Shown here: one piece after another, positions 8,389 to 16,858 of the stretch
Layout: each line of letters starts with the position of its first letter
Position numbering within the stretch: position 1 is the first letter of the stretch
Assembly (NCBI GenBank): GCA_034437215.1
Contig: DAOTVC010000066.1
Location: 1-38,624, forward strand
Length of the DNA stretch: 38,624 bases
Direction of reading: 5' to 3'
Source: DAOTVC01 sp034437215
GTDB taxonomy: Bacteria > Chloroflexota > Anaerolineae > B4-G1 > SLSP01
Notes under the pieces: model-generated
The model's input: only the letters and a program-made list of their open reading frames with translations
Databases searched by the model: none
What the model was told of the DNA's origin: nothing
Position numbers and translations under genes: made by a program

Positions 8389-9660
8389 TCAGTACTTGGC
8401 GTCCGGGCGCGGGAAGATAGGTTCGGCCTCTGCCGCTTCGAAGGGCCAGACGACCTTGGGCTCGCCGTCGATGACCTGCAGGACGGTCGCCCGAGCGTAC
8501 GGGTTGTCCCCGGTCTCGTTGAAAGTGATCTGATCACCGGGGTAGGCCTCGACCGCCGGTCCGGAGGTGAGGTCGAGCTGCAGGAAGGCCTGGCGCAAGT
8601 TGTCGGGGTTGAGGGGATCCTCGGGGAAGAGCTCACCCGAGAGCTCCAGGGCCTCCTTGAGGACCCACATAGCGTAGTAGTTCATGCCCGCGGCCTCGGT
8701 GGGAATGTGCCCCATCTCCGCCCTGAAGTCCTCCACGAATTTGTTGTTCTGGGGCGTGTCCTTGGCGGGATTGTAGCTGTAGGTGTTGGCGTAGTACTCG
8801 GCGGTCTCCCCCAGGGACTCGATGGACTCGGGATCGGTGTAGCCGCAGGCGCCCATGCCCATGACGAACTGGGGCAGGTTGCCCGTCTCGCGGAAGGTGT
8901 TGGCGAAGAGGATGGCGTCCATGAAGTAAGGGCCGTGAACGACGAAGTCGGGCTCGGCGGCGGTGATGTCCCCGATGATGGAGGAGACGTCGGCGATGTC
9001 GAAGGGGTACTCCTTCTGGTAGACGATGGTCATCCCATTATCCAGAGCGCCCTGCATGGCGCCGGTGGCGTTGCTGCGGCCGAAGGAGGAGTCCTCGTTG
9101 AGAATGGCGACGGAGTCGAGGGAGACCCCGTTGGCCTCCGCCGCAGCCATCACGAATTCTACGGCGGACTCGCCGTGCTGGCCCGCCTTGGGCGCCGGGC
9201 GGAAGAGGTATCGACGTCCCATCCCGGTGACGCTGTCGACGAGGGCGTCGGCGACGAGGATGACCTTCTCGCGCTCCGTGACCTCGGAGGCGGCGACGGT
9301 GAGGCGGCTGATGTAGAGGCCCAGGATGGCGACGGGATCGTGCTTGCTGATGAGGCTCTCGGCGCCGAGGCGAGCGCTGTCGGCCGTCTCGCCCGCGTCC
9401 TCGACAACCAGCTCGAGGGGAATGCCGCCCAGGGACTCGATGCCGCCGGCCGCGTTGATGTGCTCAATGGCAATCTCCATGCCGATGCGCGCCTCCGTCC
9501 CGAAGACGGCGTACGAGCCGGTGAGGGGCTCCAGGGCACCGACGACGATGGTCTCGGGCAGCTCGGCGGGAGCCTCGGGCCCCGCAGGCGCACAGCCACC
9601 CAGCACCAGAGAGAAGAGTACGACCAGTAACAGGAACGAACTCGAAAGCTTCCGAATCAT
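8389..9660 (-). CDS. livK: Branched-chain-type ABC importer substrate-binding lipoprotein LivK
   Basis: Extracytoplasmic binding protein of 423 residues that delivers the substrate to LivH/LivM. The N-terminus MIRKLSSS with a hydrophobic run and lipobox LGGC (Cys23) marks a lipoprotein. The mature part shows the type 1 periplasmic-binding fold, with VGALEPLTGSYAVFG at the start and repeated alternating alpha/beta segments. The start is ATG at 9658-9660, with GAGGAGGAG upstream. It is the first gene of the importer set, downstream of the fused FAD/FeS subunit. The ligand cannot be read from the sequence. Confidence 0.92.
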   Translation of the reverse strand: MIRKLSSSFLLLVVLFSLVLGGCAPAGPEAPAELPETIVVGALEPLTGSYAVFGTEARIGMEIAIEHINAAGGIESLGGIPLELVVEDAGETADSARLGAESLISKHDPVAILGLYISRLTVAASEVTEREKVILVADALVDSVTGMGRRYLFRPAPKAGQHGESAVEFVMAAAEANGVSLDSVAILNEDSSFGRSNATGAMQGALDNGMTIVYQKEYPFDIADVSSIIGDITAAEPDFVVHGPYFMDAILFANTFRETGNLPQFVMGMGACGYTDPESIESLGETAEYYANTYSYNPAKDTPQNNKFVEDFRAEMGHIPTEAAGMNYYAMWVLKEALELSGELFPEDPLNPDNLRQAFLQLDLTSGPAVEAYPGDQITFNETGDNPYARATVLQVIDGEPKVVWPFEAAEAEPIFPRPDAKY

Positions 9661-9802
9661 CTTTCTCCTCCTCGGAGTGATATGTTGGAGCGATACCGGT
9701 CTGTTCGTAACTGGCGGCCAAGAGAAATTGTGTTCAGCACCTCCTTCTGAAGTAAGGGCAGAAGAAAGGGGTGAGTAGAGAGCCGTGAGAAGCGTTGGGC
9801 CT

Positions 9803-11263
9803 CTACCCCTCCTCCTTCTCCACGGCGACGTGCACCGCCCGCACGATGCTGGCAAAACCCGTGCAGCGGCAGCGATTACCCTTCAGGTAATCTCGCACGT
9901 CGTCCTCCGCCGGCTGCGGGATCTCCTGCAACAGCCCCTTGGTCATCATGAGCATGCCGGGGGTGCAGTAACCGCACTGGAAGGCATTCTCCTCGATAAA
10001 AGCCTCCTGCAGGGGGTGGAGGGAGCCGTCGGGCGCCTGGAGCCCCTCGACGGTGAGCACGTCGCTCCCGTCGGCGGCGACGGCGAGGACGAGGCACGAG
10101 AGGGCCGGCTGCCCGTTCAGCTGGACGGTGCAGGCGCCGCACTCGCCGATGCCGCAGCCATACTTGGCGCCCGTCAGCTGCAGCTGCTCGCGCAGGACGT
10201 TCAGGAGCACGTCGTTGGGGGCGACGGCCAGGTCGTGCCGCACTCCATTGACGGTGAGGGTGATGACCCGCTTATCGCCGGGGCCCAGATGCCACCCCTC
10301 CCCCCCGGTCCCCTCGACCACGGGGAGACCGGCGGGCTCGGTCCCGGTTCCGACCGCGACCTGTTCGCCCGCCCGCTGCCAGGCCATCTGCAGGACGTCG
10401 TGGGTGAGGACCTTGACCACCTCGTGGCGGTACCAGGCCGTGGAGCGCACGTCGTCGATGGGCGTGATCTGCTCGGAGGCGATGCGCCCCGCCTCCAGGG
10501 CCAGCTCGGCGCTGAAGGGTTGGCCCACCAGGACCTCCTCAGCCTCGCGCACCCGGATCACGACGGGGCCCACAGAGCCGTAGGCCAGGCGGCACGCCTT
10601 GATGGTGTCGCCCTCGCGTTCGAGGACCGCCGCCACGTTGGCCTTCGCCAGGTCGGCGGCGACGCGCGAGATCTTGATGAAGGCGCTGCCCGCGTTGGGC
10701 GCAGGCTCCGGCAGGAGGAGCTCGGTGAGGAGCTCGCCCGGCTCCAGGGCCACCTCGCCCGGAGCGACGAGGAGCGCCTCGACGGGGAGCTCCCGCTCCC
10801 CCTCGGGGCCGGCGAGGCGCGCCTGTGCGTCGAAGGCCAGCAGCGCGGGGACGGTATCGGAGGCGGGGGAGCCGTTGCAGACGTTGCCCCCCACCGTCCC
10901 CATGATCTGGATCTGGGTGGAGCCGAAGGCCGCGCAGGCCTCGGCGAGGGCCGTATAGCGCTCCTGGATCTCGGGCGCGTTGCGCAGATCGCGGATGGTG
11001 GTCAGGGCGCCGACGCGCAGCCCGCCCTCCGCCTGCGTCAAGCCCTTGAGACCGGGGAGGTGGGCGACGTTGATCAGGCTCCGGGGCGCCGCCCGCTCCA
11101 TCTTCATCTGGATCAACAGGTAGGTCCCGCCCGCCAGGAGCGCGGCCTCGTCCCCGCGCTCCGCAAGCAGTTGAACCGCCTCGTCGAGCGTGGCGGGCTC
11201 CACGTACTCGAAGTCGTGGACGAGGATGTGGGTGTTGGTCATGTCGTGTCTATGTTCACTCAT
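9803..11263 (-). CDS. Fused FAD and [2Fe-2S] subunit of molybdenum hydroxylase, set 2
   Basis: A single 486-residue chain that joins two electron-transfer subunits which are separate in set 1. Residues 1-290 are the FAD domain (AGGTYLL at 44-50, TVGGNVCNGSPASDT at 123-137). After a Gly/Glu-rich linker at about 300-330, residues 333-486 are the [2Fe-2S] part with cysteines at 370, 375, 378, 390, 430, 433, 465 and 467. The order FAD-then-FeS is opposite to that of the XDH small subunit found in many proteobacteria, where FeS comes first. Start is ATG at 11261-11263 (MSEHRHD) behind GAGGTGA. It follows the set 2 large subunit. Confidence 0.92.
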   Translation of the reverse strand: MSEHRHDMTNTHILVHDFEYVEPATLDEAVQLLAERGDEAALLAGGTYLLIQMKMERAAPRSLINVAHLPGLKGLTQAEGGLRVGALTTIRDLRNAPEIQERYTALAEACAAFGSTQIQIMGTVGGNVCNGSPASDTVPALLAFDAQARLAGPEGERELPVEALLVAPGEVALEPGELLTELLLPEPAPNAGSAFIKISRVAADLAKANVAAVLEREGDTIKACRLAYGSVGPVVIRVREAEEVLVGQPFSAELALEAGRIASEQITPIDDVRSTAWYRHEVVKVLTHDVLQMAWQRAGEQVAVGTGTEPAGLPVVEGTGGEGWHLGPGDKRVITLTVNGVRHDLAVAPNDVLLNVLREQLQLTGAKYGCGIGECGACTVQLNGQPALSCLVLAVAADGSDVLTVEGLQAPDGSLHPLQEAFIEENAFQCGYCTPGMLMMTKGLLQEIPQPAEDDVRDYLKGNRCRCTGFASIVRAVHVAVEKEEG

Positions 11264-11304
11264 ATAGGTCACCTCAATGTGAAGAGAATGGCGGCCAGTA
11301 ACGA

Positions 11305-11334
11305 GGGATTAGGGATGAGGGCTTAGGGATCAGG
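11305..11334. repeat. Heptad word array, one arm (word GGGATTA), G-quadruplex-like
   Basis: Four 7-base units, each starting with GGG and followed by four other bases, in the spacer before the fused FAD/FeS gene. The plus strand fits the G3-N4 fourfold pattern of a G-quadruplex. No convincing C-rich partner arm is visible. Confidence 0.7.
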
Positions 11335-11394
11335 AAAAGCGTCCTTACACCTGGATCACAGTCTGTTCCCGGATTGCCCGTACCCCGCCCCCAA

Positions 11395-13761
11395 CTACCC
11401 TTGCCCCTCTCCTGTCTCTTTTAGCGCGCGGAGTATCTTCTCCGGCGTGATGGGCAGCTCGTAGAAGCGAACGCCGGTGGCGTTGTGGATGGCGTTGGCG
11501 TAGGCCGCGGCGACGGGGTTCATCGCCGCCTCGCCGATGCCCTTCGCCCCGAAGGGGCCGGTGGGCTCGTAGGTGTCGGCGAAGTGGGTGTGGAGATCCG
11601 CCACGTAAGGGCTCTCCCCGATGGCCGCCGTCTTGGCGTCGATCCAGTAGCCCTTGGAGAGGGTCTGTCCCCCCTCGTCCCAGGTGTTATCCTCGTAGAG
11701 GGCGTAGCCCGCGCCCTTGGAGAGGCCGCCCTCCAGCTGGCCCACCGCCATCTCGGGATTGACGACGGTGCCGCAGTCGCTGCCCATCGCCGCCCGGGTG
11801 GTGCGCACCTGGCCCGTCCAGGTGTCCACCTCGACCTCGACGAAGACGGTGACGTAGGCGGGCGGGCAGTTAACGGGGCGGTAGCTCTCCACGGCCGCGA
11901 TGGTCTTCCAGCTCTCCATCCAGCAGCGCTTCGCCAGCTCCTCCAGCGTCATCTTGCGATCGGGCATGGAGGGAACGTAGACCACGCCCTGCCCGAGCTC
12001 GTCGTCGAGCCGCAGGTCGAGGGCATCGGGCATGACGTTGAGGTAGCGGGCCGCCGTCTCCAGGACCTCCCGGCGCATGGAGTGCGCGGCCTTCGCCGCC
12101 GCACCGCCGCCCGCGTAGACGCCGCGGGTGGCGTGGGTGACGCAGTCATAGACGGTGGAGCAGGTCTCGGCCGGCGCCAGGTTCACCTTCTCCAGGGGCA
12201 CGCAGAGGGCCTCGGCGACGAGCTTGGCGACCGCCTCGAGGGTCCCGCCGCCGTGGTCCATGAGCGCGGTGATGACGTCCACGGAGCCGTCGGTGTTCAG
12301 CTTGACCATCGCCCCGGAGAAGTCAATGACGTCGCCGGGCTGGGGCGCGCCGGCGCTGGAGGTGTGGAAGCCCCGTCCCAGGCCGATCCCGCGCCGGAAG
12401 CGCGGGCCCTCCCGCACCTCCTGCGGGGAGGGGGCCGACCGGCGCTCGTCCCAGCCGATGATCTCGGCGCCCCGCTTGAGCAGCTCGGGCACGCCGTCGC
12501 TGTGAATGATGGAGCGGATCAGGGGGCCCTGACCCCAGAAGGTGTCGCCCAGCCCCACGTAGTTCTTCAGCCGCAGCTCCAGGGGATCCATCCCCAGCTT
12601 CTCCGCCAGCTCGTCGATGAGCGACTCGGCAGCGAAGGTGATCTGGGGGTTGCCGAAGCCCTGCATGGCGCAGGAGATGGCCTTGTTGGTGTAGACGGCG
12701 GTCCCCTGGTAACGGATGTTGGGCAGGCGGTAGAGGGAGACGAGCCACCCGATGGAGACGCCGAGGAAGGAGTAGGCCTGGATGTTGTGGGAGCCGATGT
12801 CGGCGACGACCTCCAACTTGGCGCCGGTGAGGGTGCCGTCCTTCTTCGCCGCCAGCTGCAGATCGATCTGCACGCCGTAGCGGGTGTGGTCGTGGGCGTC
12901 CTCCTCGCGGGTCAGCGTCAGCTTCACGGGACGGCGCGCCTTGAGGGCCAGCGCCGCCGCGATGGGGATGGGCGGGTTCATCTGGATGCTCGACCCGAAG
13001 GTGCCGCCCACCGGCACCCGCTTCACGTTGACCTTGCTCAGGGGGATGTCGAAGATCTCGCCCAGGAGGATGCGTACGTTGTGGATGGACTGGGTGGTGG
13101 GCCAGACGGTCAGGCCGCCGTCGGGTTCGGGCTTGGCGACGACCGACTTGGTCTCCATCTGCGCGTGGTAGATCTTGTGGGTGTGGAAGGTCCCCTCGAC
13201 GATGACGTCGGCCTCGGCGAAGGCGGCGTCCACGTCCCCCTCCTCCACCTCGCGGGCGCAGGCGATGTTGTTCTCGATGGGGATCAGCTCGGTGCCGTAA
13301 AGGACGTCGTCGTAGATGGGCTCGGCGCCGGGCTTCATCGCCTCGAAGGGATCGGTGTAGGCGGGGAGGACCTCGTACTCCACCTCGATGGCGCGCACGG
13401 CCCTCTCCGCCAGCGCCTCGGTCTCCGCCGCCACGGCCGCCACCGCCTCGCCCATGCGACGGATCTTGTCGGCGAGCACGTAGTGGTCCTTGTGCAGCAC
13501 CGGCGGGATGGTGATGATGCGCTCGTTGTAGCGCACCTGGGGGATATCGTCGAAGGTGATGACGACGGCGCCCAGCGCCTCCGCCTTGCTCGTGTCGATG
13601 GACTTGACGCGGGCGTGGGCATAGGGGCTGGAGAGAATGCGCCCGTGCAGCATGCGGGGCAGGCTGACGTCGGGCGAGTAGATCTCCTGTCCCGTGACGC
13701 GGGCCACGCCGTCCTTGCGGGGAGCGGCTTTACCTACGGTGTTGAATTCTTTGCGTTCCAT
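11395..13761 (-). CDS. Molybdenum hydroxylase large subunit, set 2, with variant cofactor loops
   Basis: Molybdopterin-binding catalytic subunit, 788 residues. The C-terminal GAKGIGEAAM with the catalytic glutamate at 744 is intact, so it should be active. Two cofactor loops differ from set 1: the molybdopterin loop reads VGGTFGSS (about 251-258) instead of GGGFGGK, and AMQGFGNPQ replaces AFRGFGxxQ, with glutamine in place of the usual arginine. This makes it a distinct subfamily and not a duplicate of set 1. The start is ATG at 13759-13761 (MERKEFNTVG), with AGGAG seven bases upstream; that site touches the edge of the repeat array. It is followed by the fused FAD/FeS subunit. Substrate unknown; a purine or other N-heterocycle is likely from context. 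Confidence 0.92.
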   Translation of the reverse strand: MERKEFNTVGKAAPRKDGVARVTGQEIYSPDVSLPRMLHGRILSSPYAHARVKSIDTSKAEALGAVVITFDDIPQVRYNERIITIPPVLHKDHYVLADKIRRMGEAVAAVAAETEALAERAVRAIEVEYEVLPAYTDPFEAMKPGAEPIYDDVLYGTELIPIENNIACAREVEEGDVDAAFAEADVIVEGTFHTHKIYHAQMETKSVVAKPEPDGGLTVWPTTQSIHNVRILLGEIFDIPLSKVNVKRVPVGGTFGSSIQMNPPIPIAAALALKARRPVKLTLTREEDAHDHTRYGVQIDLQLAAKKDGTLTGAKLEVVADIGSHNIQAYSFLGVSIGWLVSLYRLPNIRYQGTAVYTNKAISCAMQGFGNPQITFAAESLIDELAEKLGMDPLELRLKNYVGLGDTFWGQGPLIRSIIHSDGVPELLKRGAEIIGWDERRSAPSPQEVREGPRFRRGIGLGRGFHTSSAGAPQPGDVIDFSGAMVKLNTDGSVDVITALMDHGGGTLEAVAKLVAEALCVPLEKVNLAPAETCSTVYDCVTHATRGVYAGGGAAAKAAHSMRREVLETAARYLNVMPDALDLRLDDELGQGVVYVPSMPDRKMTLEELAKRCWMESWKTIAAVESYRPVNCPPAYVTVFVEVEVDTWTGQVRTTRAAMGSDCGTVVNPEMAVGQLEGGLSKGAGYALYEDNTWDEGGQTLSKGYWIDAKTAAIGESPYVADLHTHFADTYEPTGPFGAKGIGEAAMNPVAAAYANAIHNATGVRFYELPITPEKILRALKETGEGQG

Positions 13762-13773
13762 AGTCTATCTCCT

Positions 13774-13840
13774 GGAGTAGGGAGTAGGAAGTATGGAGTA
13801 TGGGGCCTCTCCCCTACTCCATACTCCTTGCTCCCTACTC
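13774..13840. repeat. Heptad word array, inverted (word GGAGTAG/GGAGTAT)
   Basis: Four 7-base units on the left (13774-13801) and four inverse units on the right (13814-13840), separated by about 12 bases. Perfect 9-bp pairing exists between 13795-13803 and 13819-13827, with other registers possible. The left edge abuts the ribosome binding site of the set 2 large subunit (13769-13773) and the right edge is 5 bases from the PyrB stop codon, so the array fills nearly the whole gap. Confidence 0.85.
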
Positions 13841-13845
13841 GCTTC

Positions 13846-14778
13846 CTAAAGGACGCCCAGGACGAGCCCCAGCAGCGCCATGCGGACGTACATGCCGTTC
13901 TTCGCCTGGCGGAAGTAGGCCGCGCCCACGAGGGGATCGACGTCGGTGTCGATCTCATCGATACGGGGCAGCGGGTGCAGCACCGTCACCTCGGGATTGA
14001 GACGCTCGACCATCTCCCGGCTGAGGACGTAGCTCCCCCTGAGGCGCGCGTACTCGGCGGGATCGGCGAAGCGCTCCTTCTGGATGCGCGTCATGTAGAG
14101 GACGTCGGCGTCGCGGAGGGCGACCTCCAGGTCGACCGTCTCGGTAACGGAGGTGCCCTGTTCGAGCAGGCGGCGGGTGATCTCCTCGGGCATGCGCAGC
14201 GCCTCGGGCGCCACGAAGATGAGATCGACGTCGTAGTGCTTGTAGAGCTCCACGCCGGCGTGGACCGTCCGCCCGTTGCGCAGGTCGCCGACGAGAGCGA
14301 TGGTGCTCCCGTCGATCTTGCCCAGCTCGGAGCGGATGGTGTAGAGGTCGAGCAGCGCCTGGGTGGGGTGCTGGCCCGCGCCGTCACCGCCGTTGAGGAC
14401 CGGGGCCTCGGCGACCTCCGCCGCCGCGCCCGCCGACCCGATCTCCGGGTGGCGCATGACGATGACGTCGACATACTGGTCGACGGTGCGGATGGTGTCC
14501 GCCAGTGACTCGCCCTTCGCCGTCGAGGAGACCCCCGCCGAGGCGAAGCCCACGACCGAGCCCCCCATGCGGTGCATCGCCGTCTCGAAGGAGAGGCGCG
14601 TGCGCGTGCTGGGCTCGAAGAAGAGGGCGCCCATCACGTAGCCCTTGAGCAGCTCCAGGGAGCGTGCGGACTCGAGACGCTTGCGCAGCTCCTCAGCCAC
14701 GTCCATGACGTGCTCCAGCTCCTCGCGGGAGAACTGCATCCCATCCAGAATGTCCTTGCCTTTAAGATCAACTGCCAT
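13846..14778 (-). CDS. pyrB: Aspartate carbamoyltransferase catalytic subunit
   Basis: Transfers the carbamoyl group from carbamoyl phosphate to aspartate. The 310 residues carry the full active-site set: STRTR at 57-61, TAKGES in the 80s loop, RHP at 109-111, HPTQ at 137-140, GDLRNGRT at about 164-171, MTRIQKERF and HPLPR at 268-272. These match aspartate carbamoyltransferase rather than ornithine carbamoyltransferase. The ATG has AAGGAGGT upstream. No PyrI regulatory subunit, PyrC or other pyrimidine gene is adjacent. Placement inside a catabolic cluster suggests it may handle carbamoyl groups released from ring breakdown, or simply be an ordinary biosynthetic gene in an unusual place. Confidence 0.93.
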   Translation of the reverse strand: MAVDLKGKDILDGMQFSREELEHVMDVAEELRKRLESARSLELLKGYVMGALFFEPSTRTRLSFETAMHRMGGSVVGFASAGVSSTAKGESLADTIRTVDQYVDVIVMRHPEIGSAGAAAEVAEAPVLNGGDGAGQHPTQALLDLYTIRSELGKIDGSTIALVGDLRNGRTVHAGVELYKHYDVDLIFVAPEALRMPEEITRRLLEQGTSVTETVDLEVALRDADVLYMTRIQKERFADPAEYARLRGSYVLSREMVERLNPEVTVLHPLPRIDEIDTDVDPLVGAAYFRQAKNGMYVRMALLGLVLGVL

Positions 14779-14795
14779 TGGATGTACCTCCTTTT

Positions 14796-14835
14796 TAGTC
14801 AGGTAGTACTAGTAGTCGGGTAGTCGCTTAGTCGG
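14796..14835. repeat. Octad word array (word TAGTCGG plus one base)
   Basis: Five degenerate 8-base units related to GTAGTCGG in the 60-base gap between the aminotransferase stop and the PyrB ribosome binding site. The same word forms the longer array at 18191. Confidence 0.7.
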
Positions 14836-14838
14836 AGA

Positions 14839-15933
14839 TCACCTTTCGCAGTCGCGGACGACCTCCGCCAGCCGTGTCACGCCCTCGGTGATCTCCGCCT
14901 CGGTCAGGGCGCAGAAGGGCAGCCGCACGAAGCCGTCGCCGTCGTTGCCCGGGAAGAAGCCCCGCCCGTCGGTGAGGAGGAGCCGGCGCTCGCAGGCGCG
15001 GGCCAGAAGCAGGTCGGTGTCCACCTCCCCGTCGAGGGTCAGCCCGACGAAGAAGCCGCCGTCGGGGCGGCGCCAGCTTCCCATTCCCGAGAAGTTCTGC
15101 TCGAGGGCCCCCAGCATGGCGTCGAGGCGGGGCTCGTAGAGGCCCCTGAGCCCCTCGATCTGGGGCTCCAGCCAGCCGCGGCGCCGGAAATCGTAGACGA
15201 TGGCCTGGTTGAAGTAGCTGGCGTTGATGTAGGTATCCTCCGCCATCTTCGCCAGGCTGTCGGTCAGCAGCTCGGGGGTGATGATGTAGCCCACCCGGAG
15301 GCCGGGGCTGATGAGCTTGCTGAAGGAGGACATCTGCATCACCCGTTCGGGGGCCAGCTCGAAGAGCGAGGGTTCGCTCTCACCCCGGTAACGGAGCCGG
15401 CGATAGGGCACGTCCTCGACGAGCCAGAAGTCGTGCTCGCGCGCCAGGGCGACGATGCGCTTCCGTTTCGCGGCGGAGAGCACGGTGCCGCTGGGATTCT
15501 GGAAGTCGGGGATGAGGTAGAAGAAGAGCGGGCGCTCGCCGCCCGCCAGACGGGCCTCCAGCACCTCCAGGTCGGGGCCGTCGTCCTCGAGCGGGATGCC
15601 GACGACCTCGGCGCCCGCCCGGCGCAGGGTGGTCAGCGTGCGATCGTAGGTGGGCGCTTCGACGTAGACCACCTCACCGGGCTGCACGAGCATTCGGGCG
15701 ACGAGATCGAGCAGCTGCAGCGACCCCTGCCCCACGATCACGCGGGCCTCGTCCACCTCCGCATCTTCAGCGATCGCCTTGCGCAGGGGCGGGAAGCCGT
15801 GGGATTTGCCGTACTGCAGGACGACGTCGCCGTACTCGTCGAGAACGGTGCAAGCACACTCCTGGATCCGTGCGGTGGGAAAGGACTCCACCGGGGGAAC
15901 CCCGCGGGTCAGTTTGATCAATCTCTCGGTCAT
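14839..15933 (-). CDS. PLP-dependent aminotransferase, class I/II (LysN/2-aminoadipate-aminotransferase-like)
   Basis: Fold-type I aminotransferase of 364 residues. The PLP lysine is Lys206 in SSFSKLISPGLRVGY, the same context as in the MocR/LysN group; NPSGT at about 146-150 is the usual substrate/cofactor loop. There is no N-terminal winged-helix domain, so it is an enzyme and not a MocR regulator. I chose the ATG at 15931-15933 behind GAGG. It is the first enzyme gene after the IclR regulator and is followed by PyrB. The amino donor is not determinable; it may recover nitrogen released by the catabolic enzymes downstream. Confidence 0.85.
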   Translation of the reverse strand: MTERLIKLTRGVPPVESFPTARIQECACTVLDEYGDVVLQYGKSHGFPPLRKAIAEDAEVDEARVIVGQGSLQLLDLVARMLVQPGEVVYVEAPTYDRTLTTLRRAGAEVVGIPLEDDGPDLEVLEARLAGGERPLFFYLIPDFQNPSGTVLSAAKRKRIVALAREHDFWLVEDVPYRRLRYRGESEPSLFELAPERVMQMSSFSKLISPGLRVGYIITPELLTDSLAKMAEDTYINASYFNQAIVYDFRRRGWLEPQIEGLRGLYEPRLDAMLGALEQNFSGMGSWRRPDGGFFVGLTLDGEVDTDLLLARACERRLLLTDGRGFFPGNDGDGFVRLPFCALTEAEITEGVTRLAEVVRDCER

Positions 15934-15990
15934 GGACACCTCGCAGCTGGTGAATGGACTTTAGATTAAGGAACGCGCCTGTAGACAGAC

Positions 15991-16009
15991 CCGCAGACTT
16001 GATCTGCGG
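15991..16009. terminator. Small hairpin after the IclR gene
   Basis: Perfect 7-bp arms CCGCAGA and TCTGCGG around CTTGA, 12 bases after the IclR stop codon. There is no T-tract, so it may only attenuate or protect the transcript. Confidence 0.4.
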
Positions 16010-16020
16010 AAGATAGATGA

Positions 16021-16779
16021 CTATTTAGAACGCAGCAGGGTCGAGACGCGGTGGGCGGCATCCTTGCAGAGCGCCACGTAACTCCGGGCGAGCTCGTCGC
16101 TGAAGCGCGAGCTGGGCCCGGCAATGCCGATGGCGGCGATGACTTCGCGGTCGTTCCAGATGGGCGTGGCGACGCCCCACGCACCGGGGTCGGTCTCCTC
16201 GAGGCTCTCGGCGTAGCCCTGCTCGCGAATCTGGGCCAGTTCGGCGCGGAGGGCCTCGGGATCGGTCACCGTGTTGCGGCTGACCCGGGTCAGACCCTCG
16301 TCGATGACGGCTCGAATCTCCCGCTCGGGGAGGTAGGCCATGAGGACCTTGGAGGAGGCCCCGGCGTGAGGGCGGCGGCGCGAACCGACGTCGAGGGTCA
16401 TGCGCACGGAGTGGTTGGTCTCCACCTTCTCCACGCAGACGACGGTGTGGTGATCGTAGACGGTGAGGATGACCGTCTCCCCCGTGGCAGCCACCAACTC
16501 GCTCATGATGGGGCGGGCGATGTCGCGCAGGCTCGTGCTCTGCGCTGCCAGATGGCCCCAGCTCATGAGCCGGTAGCCCAGGCGCCAGAGCTTGTCACGG
16601 GGATCGCGGCGGAGGATGGCGTGCTCTTCGAGGCTGGTCAGAAAGCGGTGCAGGGTGCTCTTGGGCAGATCGAGCGCCTCGCTCAGCTCCGCCAGGGACC
16701 AGGTGGGGCGTTCTGCCGTGAAACAATCGAGAACGCGCACCAGACGGTCAACGGTTTTCACGGACGTAGTAACTGTCAT
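16021..16779 (-). CDS. IclR-family transcriptional regulator
   Basis: DNA-binding regulator of about 252 residues. The N-terminal winged helix begins SVKTVDRLVRVLDCF and includes LSEALDLPKSTLHRFL. The C-terminal part is the IclR effector-binding domain, with ILTVYDHHTVVCVEKVE and a DPGAWGVATPIWN stretch. The start at 16777-16779 (MTVTTSVKTV) is chosen from family alignment; no strong ribosome binding site precedes it, and a TTG at 16828-16830 is an alternative. It is the first gene of the minus-strand cluster and has a strong promoter with a palindrome just downstream. It therefore probably controls itself and the catabolic genes. IclR proteins usually sense the pathway substrate or an intermediate. 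Confidence 0.9.
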   Translation of the reverse strand: MTVTTSVKTVDRLVRVLDCFTAERPTWSLAELSEALDLPKSTLHRFLTSLEEHAILRRDPRDKLWRLGYRLMSWGHLAAQSTSLRDIARPIMSELVAATGETVILTVYDHHTVVCVEKVETNHSVRMTLDVGSRRRPHAGASSKVLMAYLPEREIRAVIDEGLTRVSRNTVTDPEALRAELAQIREQGYAESLEETDPGAWGVATPIWNDREVIAAIGIAGPSSRFSDELARSYVALCKDAAHRVSTLLRSK

Positions 16780-16824
16780 CGCGTGGACGGCTACCGCCTC
16801 TCTCGTTCGTAAGCGGATGCGGAA

Positions 16825-16839
16825 TTCCAAATAATGGAA
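16825..16839. promoter_or_regulatory. Candidate IclR operator (TTCCA-N5-TGGAA)
   Basis: Perfect 5-bp inverted repeat with an AT-rich 5-base centre. It lies about 13-27 bases downstream of the predicted transcription start of the IclR gene, where a bound repressor would block the polymerase. Size and spacing suit an IclR dimer. Binding is inferred. Confidence 0.5.
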
Positions 16840-16858
16840 CTACGTTCTATACTTTGAT

